A program made the translations under genes and the position numbers. A DNA stretch of 64,000 nt from assembly GCA_019914995.1 (NCBI GenBank), contig CM034138.1, forward strand, positions 558,001-622,000. The letters are read 5' to 3'. Under the pieces are notes generated by a model, which was given only the letters and a program-made list of their open reading frames with translations, made no database searches and was not told where the DNA came from. This document shows positions 1 to 11,078 of the stretch, in pieces; the stretch's first letter is position 1; the number at the start of each line of letters is the position of its first letter. This DNA is from Acanthochlamys bracteata (Eukaryota > Streptophyta > Magnoliopsida > Pandanales > Velloziaceae).

Positions 1-3000
1 TTAATGCATAATAGTATTTCTATACTAAAAAATTAAAAACAGCAGATTGGTAGCATTCCTTGGCAGTGTTTAGATTTCTGGTTGCCAGAACCCTGAGTTA
101 ATTGGAACCTACAAGCACTCTTGATTTTCTTTCAAGATGGAACATGAAAAGGGTTACTATATAACTTTCCTATGAGTAAAATACTCCAACGAAATGCAAG
201 GCATCCCACCTTGCCAAACGTATCGTGATCCCAAACTTCCAAAATTAGCATGTCATGCAGCCCATCTTCCACCACAAAGTCAAAAGTCTGATTCCAGGTA
301 GGATTGAGGTTATCATTTACTACCTGCAACAGTTCATGCGAACCAAATGTTAAATCCAGAAATGCAGCTGGCAACACCTTCTTTGTAAGAAAATTACCCT
401 TGTTTTGTTCCTTGATTCTGTCTTCTTCATAGTGAGGACAACATAAGGATCCGCTTTTCCCATCACGTCCATGGCAGGTAAGTCTTCTGCTGAAATAACT
501 GTCACAGATAGGACTCCTCTCACAATGACATCCTTTTTCCTATGAGTCAATGACTTCTCTAACTCAGTAGCCTCAGTTCCATTTGCACTTTTCAGAGCCT
601 TCTCTAGTGAAGTCAGAGTAAGTTTCTGGCTGGCAAAAGGATTTCCATTTTCCATACCAAAAGGGCAGTACAGAAGCTCCAAATGCACCTGGTGCAGTCA
701 CAAGAAAAAAGAGAGAATATACTATCATAATAGAGGAATTCAAAAGGAGATGCAAAAACCATCACTGCCTTTTAAGTTTAAGCAATAATTATTCGTATTA
801 CTACAGTTATCAAGTATAATAATTGGTGATGAACATAAGTCGCTAACTGGACCAATCCGACAAACAAATTGACTTTCTAAGTCGGTGTTGTTCATGTTTG
901 CACTAGACTGAATTATGTAATAGGTTGCGAGTCTCATGCTGTTAAAAATCATAAAAAGAACTAAGTACAACTAATGAGAGAGGGATTAAAGCGAGAATTG
1001 AAAGTTCTCACCAGAACATTATGTGAAAGATAAAACTTGAGCATATAAGCAAACTTCAGCAGTCAGCAGATTAGCTTTTCTGTTATTCATAGTCTATATG
1101 GAAATTCACTAGTATATATGAGAATAATACAATTTAACTGCTTTGCCATAGATATGTGTACATCTGCACAGTCATTTTAACTACAAATTTAGCAACAACT
1201 ATGCAACAACAGAGATACTCATGCTTACCTGACCCCTATCCTTCCTATCCCTTTGCACTTCCAAATCTTTGACAAGCTTCAACCACACATCCTTGACTTT
1301 TCCAGGCTGAAGATCTTGTAGTTTCACTTGGGCACAGCCAATCAACTCAGAATCTTGAATTCCTTCATCATCATAAATCCTTACGAACAAACTCTGGGTG
1401 GAAGCATCTTCAACAACAAATTCGAAGTGTTCATTCCAAATCGGGTTTAAGTCATTGTTCTGAAAAAGAAAGTTATTTTAAATGTAAGGCCAAAGCCGGT
1501 TACAATTTAGGAAGAAAAGAAAGAAAAATATGATCAACGTGCAATGGCAGGTAAACTTACAATTGTTTTGCTTTTCTTCATTCTGTCACGCAGGGGGCGT
1601 ACATACAGTATTGCAAACGGATCGGATTTACCTATGAGGTCTTTGTTTGTCAAATCTTTTGCTTGGACAAGTTTTACCTCTAGAATTCCACAAGGTTTCA
1701 ACTCGAGGTCACTGGGAAAATTACTTGATTTAATAACATAAACAACAAATAGACTATACATGTACGTAATGGTAACAAAAGATTTACCTATAATCACCAG
1801 GTAAAATAGGAATAACTTTCCGTACAGGCCATGTTATGGAATCCTCAACAGCATCACGAATAGTTTCCTGTTAAATATATATCAAGGTAATTAATTACCA
1901 TGAAGAGAAACCAAAATTGAAGAGTAAAAGCTTAAAAGCCATGATGAAACTACAAACCTCTATAGCATCAGAAATTTTAGGAAGTGAAGATATTTCACCA
2001 CCAATGACCTTTAATGTAAAATCCAGTTTTTTCTGCATTCAAAAGCATCTCCAAAGTATAGTATGACAAGACAACAGTTGGAAGATCTAGCACAAATGAA
2101 AAGTTCAAGATACCTTTTGTCTCAATGAAAAAGAAATAGCTCCAAAGCAGGGCAACTCTTCCACCAATGGCTTAAAGATCAAACGGAAAACCCCAGTGAA
2201 CCCAATGTTCTTTACCTAGAGATATACAAGTAGAATTAAGCTGGTATCTTGTCTATGTCAACCATACAGTAGCATGGCCAAATAGGACAAGGCTGAAAAT
2301 CTACAAGATTTGCTATACTACCGACATACATCCAAACATCTGAAGTAATTTCTATTTTAAATATCATGTAATACATTGCAGGTGATAAAGTTACAATACA
2401 TACAGGTAACATTCTCCAAAATGAGATCACTCTAATTGCAGTTGCTTAATTAGGGTATAACAATTTCACTGAAGGGCAATAATCGAAGTCTTAGTAAAAC
2501 AACTTTCTATCCAATCTATTCTAATTTAGCCTCAAAAGGTCATGAGCTGAAAATTGACACTAAGTAATAATGAGGTAATTATGCAAGCATTTAACCAAAA
2601 TTCATTTAGTTAGTAAGTCAGGTAGTTATCCATCAGCAAGGCGATAGCATATAATATGACTATGCAGACAACTTCAAATTGTCTTCCAGCAAAATTGCCA
2701 TATCCCTTATTTAGTAGATATGAGGATTTTGTAATATCATCTCAAATTCATATAGTACAAAGATCAAAGTTGGACTCTTAAACAAACTAGTACAAAGAGG
2801 CACCCAAATATAACACATTATATCCACTTAAGAGCTTTTGCTCTAAAAAGTAGTATATGTACCTGAACAGGGAGACCTATTCCAAGTGCAGTGCGAATAT
2901 CCAGTATGATGCTTGGATTTCCATCCCACTGCATCTCCAACTCCATTGTAATCCCAGAATCATTAGCTTCAACAATAGATACTCCTAAAATACATTAAAG

Positions 3001-4147
3001 CAAACACCAGCATTAAATTTCAAGTGAAACCATTTTAGACCAGAACTGCTTTAGCACTACTAGCCAGAGTATCAATCGATAAAATGAACGGATGCTTTTA
3101 GTTAAAAGAAAATTGCATCCTATATGATCTCAAAAGTATGAGTAAGAAGCACATTTCTCTGGCAGAATGTTCGCTAGTGACTGTAACAACATGGTCCCTG
3201 ATAGGTATCTCACTAACCTATGCATAAATGATGAAATTTATATTACTTCTTTACACACTAAGAAGTGACCCATAAAAAGCATACCAACATGCTGTACAAT
3301 CTATAAACGAGAATTCAAATTCAACAGTCTTCATTAAGCAAAGCAGTGTAAATCTGACTATGCATCAATTGTTCAAATGTACCTTCAAGTTGCTAGCTAA
3401 ATATACCTGTAAATTGAGGTGCAACAGTACCAAGCGTGAGCTTCGAAAATTTCAGAGATGCCAAGGCAGCTGGTCTATATTGTTCAAGAAGTGGCTCAAC
3501 AGAACTCCGTATCAAATCAGATGCTGCCTAAACAATTGTATTGCAGATAGAAGAAACATCACTACAAGCAGAATTTCTATTGTCGACTATAAAACAACAA
3601 TCAAAGGAAATGCATTTTGTATCCCTCAAGAATGTTTCTGCAAATGGTTGCCAATGTCTACAGTCTCTATGAAGAGAGTCAAGCATCAGAATAGGAGTGT
3701 AGATTACCTCATTAACATAAGGCCATATTTTTGTGAGCTGGGTATTAAGCCAATCCAACTGCAATATTCAAGGAGATATTAGTTAACGTTAAAACTAACT
3801 AGAAAGAACTCAATTCACACAGAATTACATATACTCAACTTCTGTCTCTGAGTGAAAACAACCCAAGAAGGATAATAATTAGGTGGAAAAAGCTTCCTTG
3901 TATCTTCCACTGTCATTTTTGCGAAAGCGGCCACCGTAGCGGCCTGCAAATGTTAACAAAGATGTATTAACATGAACATACGCCATGGTGAAAAACAAAA
4001 AAAGTTGTAATCTTTACTCGAGATAGTTTTACATGAACTCACCAAATCTGCTCTCTGTTTCGACCTTGAATTCTCTGACCTAACGAAAGCCATGATAATC
4101 CCAATTCCGAAAACGACTCCAACAAAAAGTCCCAAAACGAAACCCAT
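1..4147 (-). CDS. SYT5: Synaptotagmin 4/5-type C2-domain protein (left edge cuts the 3' end)
   Basis: Plant extended-synaptotagmin-like tether of ER-plasma membrane or Golgi contacts that binds lipid and Ca2+. Twelve exons are visible, roughly 4043-4147, 3839-3943, 3708-3758, 3408-3528, 2869-2986, 2115-2214, 1961-2036, 1800-1868, 1558-1710, 1230-1460, 400-690 and 207-323. The start has an N-terminal hydrophobic anchor (MGFVLGLFVGVVFGIGIIMA) followed by ENSRSKQRADL. An SMP lipid-binding domain follows (LDWLNTQLTKIWPYVNE to LPCFGAISFSLR), then C2A (DLTNKDLIGKSDPFA) and C2B (DLPAMDVMGKADPYVVL; EVWDHDTFGK). The last roughly 50 residues of C2B lie left of position 1. Protein order and motifs match Arabidopsis SYT5/SYT4 from memory, so the split between those two paralogues is uncertain. 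The exon 2-exon 3 junction is odd: the intron must start TTGAGT rather than GTGAGT to keep frame (see findings). Confidence 0.92.
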
Positions 4148-4786
4148 TGCTCCACCAAAACCTTCTTCAAATCCAAATCAACGAATCACCCAGAAATAAA
4201 AACACCCCAAAATCACCAAATCGGTAGACAAAATCAGCAATTTTGTAGCGTGTCTTCCTCTTCCATGGCTGAACCCCGACCTCTAAAGGAGAAGAACAAC
4301 CAAAAAGAAAGGGAAAAAGATTCAATTTTTCTGCGATTTTTTCGAATCGCGGGAAGGAAACCAAAGAAGAGAAGGTTTCGAATTGAATTCTAAGATTTAG
4401 GATCAATCGATCTCTGGGAATACGAAAAGCATTGGGATTTAAAAGAAGGTTCTTTTTTTCTTTTCGCAATAGGAGAGATAAGTCCAGTGATACTGACAGC
4501 ATCATACCTAATAATTCGTTCGTTTAAAATTACACTCTTTGTATTAATTAATTAAGTAATTAATTAATTAATTAATCTCTTGATTAACTATTTTTAGTAG
4601 TGTTAGTAAATTGAAATTCAAAGATTGCTGGTAACATCACTATAATTGTCTAATAATATTGTGTCAATAAATGTGATTTAGTTTCAAAAGCAAATAGCAA
4701 TTAACAAATAAAATAAAATAAAAACCAAATGTTCACTTTACTCATTCATCACTTGAAATTGCCAACTGTACAATCATTTCGAGCGC

Positions 4787-5098
4787 GTTTACTCTTTTTA
4801 AGAGAGTTTTAGAAATGATTAATCAATTAAATAATGATCGTTAAAAGTGAGCGTATTTATTTGCAAAAAAGAGTGAGTGAGAGTTTAAAAATACTTTTGA
4901 AATTTAAAATATTTTATTTTTTAGAAAACGAGTTTTTTTTAAACTTAAAAAATAAAATAAAAAATAAAAAATCTCAATACATAAAATTTTTTTATACTTT
5001 TAAATTTTAAATAAAATTTTTAAATATTTATAAAAAATATATTAAAAAATATATAATTAAAAATTAAAAAGCTATTTTGAAGTAAGTAATATCAAATG
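4787..5098. repeat. AT-rich MITE-like insert, family 2
   Basis: An almost pure A/T block bounded by GCGTTTACTC on the left and CAAATGCC on the right. Its interior reads, on the reverse strand, like the interiors of the blocks near 9.7, 28.9, 33.3 and 53.1 kb, with the recurring string TTTTTAATTTTTAATT and a nearby ACTCGTTTT. No target-site duplication is clear. Low-complexity similarity could produce part of this resemblance. Confidence 0.35.
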
Positions 5099-5260
5099 CC
5101 ACCTAAATATTAGAAATAATCAGTATAAGAACTGATTTTTTAATGCAAAAAAAAGAAATTAAGTTCATTCAAAAAAGTGTATGACAAGTAGACCTGAAAT
5201 AAACAAGATTGAAAGCTGCAACCTGTACAACAACATCTATACGGTAATACACGGAGAAAA

Positions 5261-5447
5261 GAGTGTTTTTTTCACCACAAATGTCACTTTTTTAAAAATT
5301 ATTTTTATTAAAAATTTAAAATAATTTTTTTATAAAAAAACTTTTTAAAATTTATTGTTAATACATAATTAATATAAAAATTTATTTTTTATTAAAAATT
5401 TTAACTTAATTCTCAAAACTCAAATTCACCTTAAAGTAAACACACTC
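5261..5447. repeat. AT-rich MITE-like insert, family 1 copy a
   Basis: 187-bp A/T block whose ends are inverted: GAGTGTTTTTTTCAC at the left and GTAAACACACTC at the right. Two other blocks with similar ends and interiors lie at 10081-10254 and 28655-28846. The size and structure suggest a non-autonomous DNA transposon (MITE). No coding capacity. Confidence 0.45.
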
Positions 5448-5517
5448 AAAATTCCAATACAAATGAAGACTTTGTTTACAAGAATTCGGTGATTTGACCG
5501 AAACATGAGTATGGTAG

Positions 5518-8003
5518 CTAGCTAGTTACACGGCTCCGGCCATAGGCTTTTCTTATCTCCCAGAGCTGTTCTCCGACCTCCTTCATTGTTGGTCTCTCGT
5601 TACGTGTAGGCGCAGCGCATTGAAATGCTAAGCTGAGAATGTTGTTGAGCACATCCAGGTCCACTTCCTCGCTCAGCAACGGGTCTAAGATTGCTTTGGA
5701 ATCACCTTCATTAAATCTGTCAAACGCCTGTAAAACGCCCAACCGAATAAGGTCAGGTTACAGGAAGACCATGCACAAAAGCATAAAAAACTGATAGCAC
5801 TTGATACAAGATCCAAGAAACAAAAAAGAAATCTAACAATGAGCGGAGAGCTGGCAAAAAAAGAAAAAGAAAAGGCTAGATTCATCCAAACAATTGATGC
5901 TTACCCATCTAACTGTGATCCGTTCATTAGGCTCCTTTTTCAAATCTACGGGACGGCGTCCGGAAATTATTTCTATGAGCAATATACCGAAAGCATAAAC
6001 GTCACTCTTTGGTGTGAGTTGATAGGTTCTCAGGTACTCCGGATCCAGGTATCCAGCTGTTCCTTTCACTCTGGTATAGATGTGAGTTTGCTCTGCTGCT
6101 GGACCAATTCGGGCAAATCCAAAATCAGACACCTTGGCTCTGTAGTTATCTGTCAGAAGAATGTTTGACGACTTAACATCTCGATGAATGATCGTCTTCT
6201 CTGTAAAATTTTAGACACATATCAGAATACATCACCCCCTCAACCCCCACCCCCTCAGAAAAAGAAAATGTAGAACTTGGTTGCTTGTAGCAGACTTACC
6301 AGCATATAGATGAAGATATGTCAAGCCATGAGCAACATCTATTGCTATTTCTAGACGTTGGTTGAAGTCCAAAATCTTCCCATGATGACCTGTTGTACAA
6401 GCAGTCGTAGGTTAAATGAACATCTTGAAGATTGATAGAGTGCATTTAGATTCCATATACTTTTGTGCATTCTTGCCACGTGCAACTTACCATCCAGATG
6501 CTCCCTTAAGGTACCATTTGGAACGAACTCGGTAATTATAATACGTTCATTTCCTTTATCTGTGTAACCAAGGAGCTTAACTAAGTTCCGATGTTCGATT
6601 TTCTCAAGTAGTTGAACTTCATTGCTGAACTCATCTCTCAAGGACGAGATATGCTCCTGTAAAATACTTAGTATCAGCCAAATGCATAGAAAGAGATACA
6701 ATGTTTTGAAGAGATACAAAAAATGGCACATCTCTAATAAGAAGAGGATTAAGGGGGTGAGTAACTCCATCCACAACATACTAATTATGTGATTCTATAA
6801 TCGCAAAGGTCTACAAGTTACTATTAGCACCTTGCCCTAGAATTTGCTTATACTGACGGTGTATAATTAAGCAAATAACTTAGTGGCACGTCCTAGTCTG
6901 GTCAACCTTAAGAAGAAAGATATTTACCTTCTTTGCCCGCTTTACAGCAACAATTTGACCATCAGATAACTGAGCCTTGTATACTGCTCCAAAACCACCT
7001 TCGCCCAACTTCACCGAAGGTGAGAAACTATGAGTAGCTTTTATGATCTCATTAATGCTGAGATGAACTGATCCCACTCTATCCAATTGCTGGGACAAGG
7101 AAAATCTGGATGGACTAGCAGGTACTCTTAGGGGGCTAGGAGGTACTCTTAGGGGTGTTCCTGGGACTCTTTCGGAATGCAAGCTGACGTCAGATGAGAC
7201 AGAATCCACTGCAGACAGCAGCGAAGCAATGAGTTTGCAAGTAGCTCAGATAAATTTTTGCCCAAAAAGAAAGCTATGTTCAATCGTTTCCTAGCAATTC
7301 CATGATATTCTACACACTTGACTATGTCCAACTTGTAATAACTGCAATAAATTTCGGTTGGACAGAATGTGTCTGTTAAGAAATCTTGTTTGTCTGATCA
7401 AGGATAAAATGAGGAAAGCACCATATGAGGTGGCTTGGACATGTAACATATGGATGTAATGATGCTGTGGTGGAAGAAGTGAAACAAGGAACACTTTCCT
7501 CAATCTGAGATCCTACCAAGGACATCATTCCTCTTCCTATAAATAGTTGAAATGAAGAAGACATCCCACTTGTTGTTGATGTTATAGCATGCTTTCTCCA
7601 AAGAAGAGGAATTTTTTTATAAGTCGAGTCCTATATTAAGCACTTATTCCAAAAAAGGTGGCAGCATAATGGTTGCTACGAAACTAGCTTTGGACTACGA
7701 AATCCACTACAATGTCTCTCAGTAGAAAGCATACATCATCCCACATACTTCACAAAAGATATAAGAAAATATACATGTCAAATAACGCCCCATATAACTG
7801 TATCCAGAAATATGTTCTAACTATGATTTCAAATAACACAAATTACACAGATCAATATACATGAAAAAGAACTAGAAACATGGAAGTGCAAGCTATGAAA
7901 GCTAAGAAAAGGAAACACAAGAATTACCGTGATTCAGTTCTTTGGCTAGAACATCATGCTCGATTGTATCCTTTTTCTTAACACGGAAGCATGAACACAT
8001 CAT
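5518..8003 (-). CDS. CRCK3-type calmodulin-binding receptor-like (cytoplasmic) kinase, kinase part intact
   Basis: Serine/threonine kinase of the CRCK/RLCK-IV type, expected at or near the plasma membrane in stress signalling. Exons 7928-8003, 6928-7208, 6491-6656, 6300-6389, 5905-6200 and 5518-5727 join in frame to 372 aa from the ATG at 8003. Features in order: membrane-proximal MMCSCFRVKKK, a Ser/Pro-rich linker (VPGTPLRVPPSPLRVP), glycine loop LGEGGFGAVYKA, catalytic lysine in VAVKRAKK, HRDVKSSN, DFGFAR, and GTAGYLDPEY in the activation segment. Relatives begin further upstream with a signal peptide, ectodomain and membrane helix. Those parts are recognisable at 8004-8700 but interrupted here. 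I therefore place the start at the first methionine after the break; the two cysteines behind it could be acylated (inference). If the breaks are sequence errors, the real start is upstream. No kinase residue appears lost. Confidence 0.8.
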
Positions 8004-8700
8004 GCCACAACAAAGAAGGAACGTTACTGGCAAAAGCTACAACAACGTTTGAGGAACCAGCTTGAAAATTCTGCTCTTCCTTTCCCTGATTATCACCCTT
8101 CAGCTGATTCAAGGTTGAACAATTCCTAGATTGCTGAAACAAAAGCTTTTGCGCACTTCTTAATGGGACAACCGCTACATTAACCAGTAAAGAAATGAAT
8201 AACCATCACAGATGTTTGGTGAACATACAGTTCAATAAACTAAAGAAGTAGCAAGCTTGATCAAATTAAACCAACCCAACACTTGATTCCCCAAAAAAAA
8301 AAAAAATCAATCAAATTATCCAACAATTCGACTAAATAGTTAGCAAATTTACCAGAATTGAAGTTTCCGCTGCAGTGCTTAGTTCTAACCTTTGCCCAAA
8401 TTCTCTCCCAGCTTGACCCAAGAAGCAAATTTTATCAAAGAATCTATTTAAAATATCACAATCAGAACAGGGTCATTCACTCTCTTCTCATTAACAATCA
8501 AGGCCGTCCTATCAACAGACTCAACCAACACCAATCCATCAGACCCATCACAATCCTTGTCAATTTTCTTCAAACCGTAAACCTGATCTCCAGGAAAATT
8601 ATCCAAAATCAGAAAGAGATCAGAAGAACAACCAACGGCATTAGAGACGATCTTGATTACAGAAACCACCAAAGGAAACCCTCATCAGAGAGAATTGAAC
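8004..8700 (-). pseudogene. Decayed ectodomain and membrane-helix exons of the CRCK3-type kinase
   Basis: Upstream of the kinase start, exon 7928-8174 continues with readable sequence. SAQKLLFQQSRNCSTLNQ leads into a membrane helix that begins NVVVAFA in one frame and goes on LLPVTFLLCCGMMCSC in the next, so the helix is split by a frame break near 8025. The next exon upstream (ending at 8353) reads LIVNEKRVNDPVLIVIF and then a stop in one frame; a second frame gives KVRTKHCSGNF up to the donor. These pieces align by eye with the ectodomain of CRCK3 proteins (family pattern VNGKAVERVYFCEALRF then AGRKLL). No ATG opens the frame. I read this as an ectodomain that has been lost. A misassembly with several indels is the alternative. 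Confidence 0.5.
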
Positions 8701-8826
8701 CCAATTCGATTCTGTTCGGTTGGTTGATTGAACCGGAGTTGAGTGGTGTGACCGGAACCAGGTAGTTTCGAAGAAAGATAGGAGGAGGTAGAAGAAGGTC
8801 TTCGTTATTGTAGTGACGTGAAGCAC

Positions 8827-11078
8827 TAGTTCACAGTGCGCCGCCGAGAAACAAAAATAAAGAAGATAAAGAAATAAAAATAAAAATAAAATAAAAAAGA
8901 GCGGTAATTCTGACCGTTGAGTAACCAGCAGCCTTAAACTTGTAATTACTGGAACTACAGGGGGCGTAATGGAATTTGTACGAGTACGAACTACGAAGGT
9001 GCGTTTCGCGTTGCTCCAAAATGACTTCTGACTTAATTAGAATTTCATAAAAATATTAATATATGTGATATAATTCAGAATAGAGTTTAATAAAAATATA
9101 TTTTGATATAAATAATATTTAAATAATAATTAAAATACGAAATGGCTTTAAACTTCAAACGTGAGTGAGCAAGTAGAGCTCAAAACAGAAAAAGATGCGC
9201 TAACCCGTATTTTAATTTATAAAATAAAGTTTACGAAATAAATATTTATAAAAATAAATTTTAGTATGAAAAAAAAAATTTAATAGAAATAAAATTTTAA
9301 ATAATAATTATAATGTGTAAAGTAAAATTTAAGATTTGATTTTATAAAAATAAAAAGTACATAATTATAATATATAAAATACTCAAATTTAAAATTTAAA
9401 AGAGCAATCGGAGTTCTCCGTGATTAAAACATAACCTAAGAATCTAGACATGCGGATGTAAACCCATATATAATTTACTTATTACAAGAAAGACTTGTGG
9501 AAATGATCTTCAAATTAGGCTTTCTAGCCCACGATCGTCTCAATAGTCCATAGATTGTCTTAAACCGTTTTCTCCAGCCCATGTAACGAGGCCTAGCCCA
9601 ACTGAAGCTTGAATTCTTTCGAGTACGTTAGTTAGTGTTTATAAAATAAATTTTTTTTAAAATAAAAAATATTTTTAATTTTTTAAAAAAAATTTATTTT
9701 CAAAATAATAAAATTATATTATTGAAAATTTTATTTTTTAAAAATTTTAAATAATTATAAAATATATAATAAATAATATAAAATTAAAAATTAAAATAAA
9801 TGTTTGAAGAATACAATTCCAAACGAACCCTTCGCAAGTTCGCCGCCCATATAATATAAAATTGCTTTAAGCCTTTAAGTAACAATAATAGCGGACCAAA
9901 GAAGTCTAGCTTTTTGAATAAAACCAAACACTGTCTGGTTAATAATCAACCAAAAAATCAATCCACAGACGACAGATAGGAAACTTTTCGAATGTGATAA
10001 CACTCTTAAGCCGCATGTGTCTAACTTGTATCATGTGAACTGAGTGACCTTATTTTAGTTCGGTTTCTTATATCCAGGATGTGTTCTTTTACGTACGAAA
10101 TTGACTTTTTTTTAATTAAAAAAATTATTTTTTAATTTATTTTTATTATGAAAAAATATAAAAAATATATTATTTTTAATAATATTATTTTAACAACTTA
10201 TTTTTAAAATTTTACTTTCAAAAATTTCATTTCTAAGTAAAAAAAACGCACACTAATTTTAATTAAGTCAAGAGACATGCTAAACGCTAATAATTATCAC
10301 TTAACCTTCTGGAATAATCACCATCACGGTATTAGCATTAGCATTAGCAATCTTTCTTTGTAGAAAGAACCACCGTACAAAACAAATCAGCCGATAGTTT
10401 AACAAGCTACGTTAATAATAGAGCAGTCGACTAGAAGCATCAGTATTTTATATTCTTCACACAAATTTAAAAAATAGCTTATCTTTCTTTCCATAAATTT
10501 CGAGCACTATTCGATCCACTAAAAAATACCACGTTTGCTCCATTCGTTAACTTTACTAACTGGGAGATTATTATTGGTTATGGTACTTGTTTGTTGTTTG
10601 GCCCGTGCAGCTTTATGGGAACTTTATATTTTCATAGTTATGTTTACAGAAAACCCCTCCGAGATTGTCGTAAACCCTACAGTCACCCACGTCGCTTGCC
10701 GTTCTTCATACACTGATTGTTCACTTGTCCTACTCAATATGTAACACCAAATACTATAGTAAACCAGTAATTACTCGCCACTTCACTAAATAAATCTTGT
10801 TATAAACAGTTGGTTAGTTTTAATTGATCAAATATGTATATGGTGTTTTATGCATTACAATGACGATGTTATTGATTGTAGTATTCAGTGCTTAGTTATG
10901 ATGAATTGAAGAGAAGAGAGAAGAGAGAAGAGTAGAAGCTAACTCTTTCGTCTTTCTTCAAAAATCAAATCTGTTTCTTGTCAAGTTCTTCTTCTTCGAT
11001 CACTGGTTTTCTATCTATTTGGGGTTTGGATTGTATGGTTTGTGAGTTTTTTAGTTCTTCTTGACCGATTGTTGTACA
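8827..11078. other. Spacer between the CRCK gene and SPS
   Basis: About 2.2 kb of AT-rich DNA without a supported gene. It contains a family 1 MITE-like insert at 10081-10254 and an AT block near 9631-9825 that resembles family 2. Toward its right end, 10905-10935 is a GA-rich run (GAAGAGAAGAGAGAAGAGAG) of the kind common in plant 5' leaders. The last 150-200 bases are probably the SPS promoter end and 5' UTR. Confidence 0.55.
10081..10254. repeat. AT-rich MITE-like insert, family 1 copy b
   Basis: 174-bp block with imperfect inverted ends: GTGTTCTTTTACGTACGAAA on the left, and the right end read on the reverse strand as GTGTGCG, a T run, then ACTTAGAAATG. The interior string TTAATTTATTTTTATTA and the run TTAATAATATTATTTT are shared with the copy at 28655-28846. 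No coding capacity. Confidence 0.5.

Larger units (their letters stand above)
4148..5517. other. Spacer between the SYT gene and the CRCK gene, AT-rich
   Basis: The first ~350 bases are the 5' leader and promoter side of the SYT gene on the minus strand. The rest has no credible coding sequence. It holds two AT-rich inserts (about 4787-5098 and 5261-5447) that resemble inserts in other spacers of this window, listed separately. Confidence 0.6.

Noticed and set aside
8358-8765. 136-codon open frame on the plus strand opposite the CRCK first exons
   Set aside because: Composition is Ile/Arg/Gln-rich without domain features, and it lies antisense to recognisable kinase ectodomain sequence; treated as a shadow.
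10535-10744. 70-codon open frame upstream of SPS
   Set aside because: No homology recognised, no splice or promoter context, and it lies in the SPS promoter zone.
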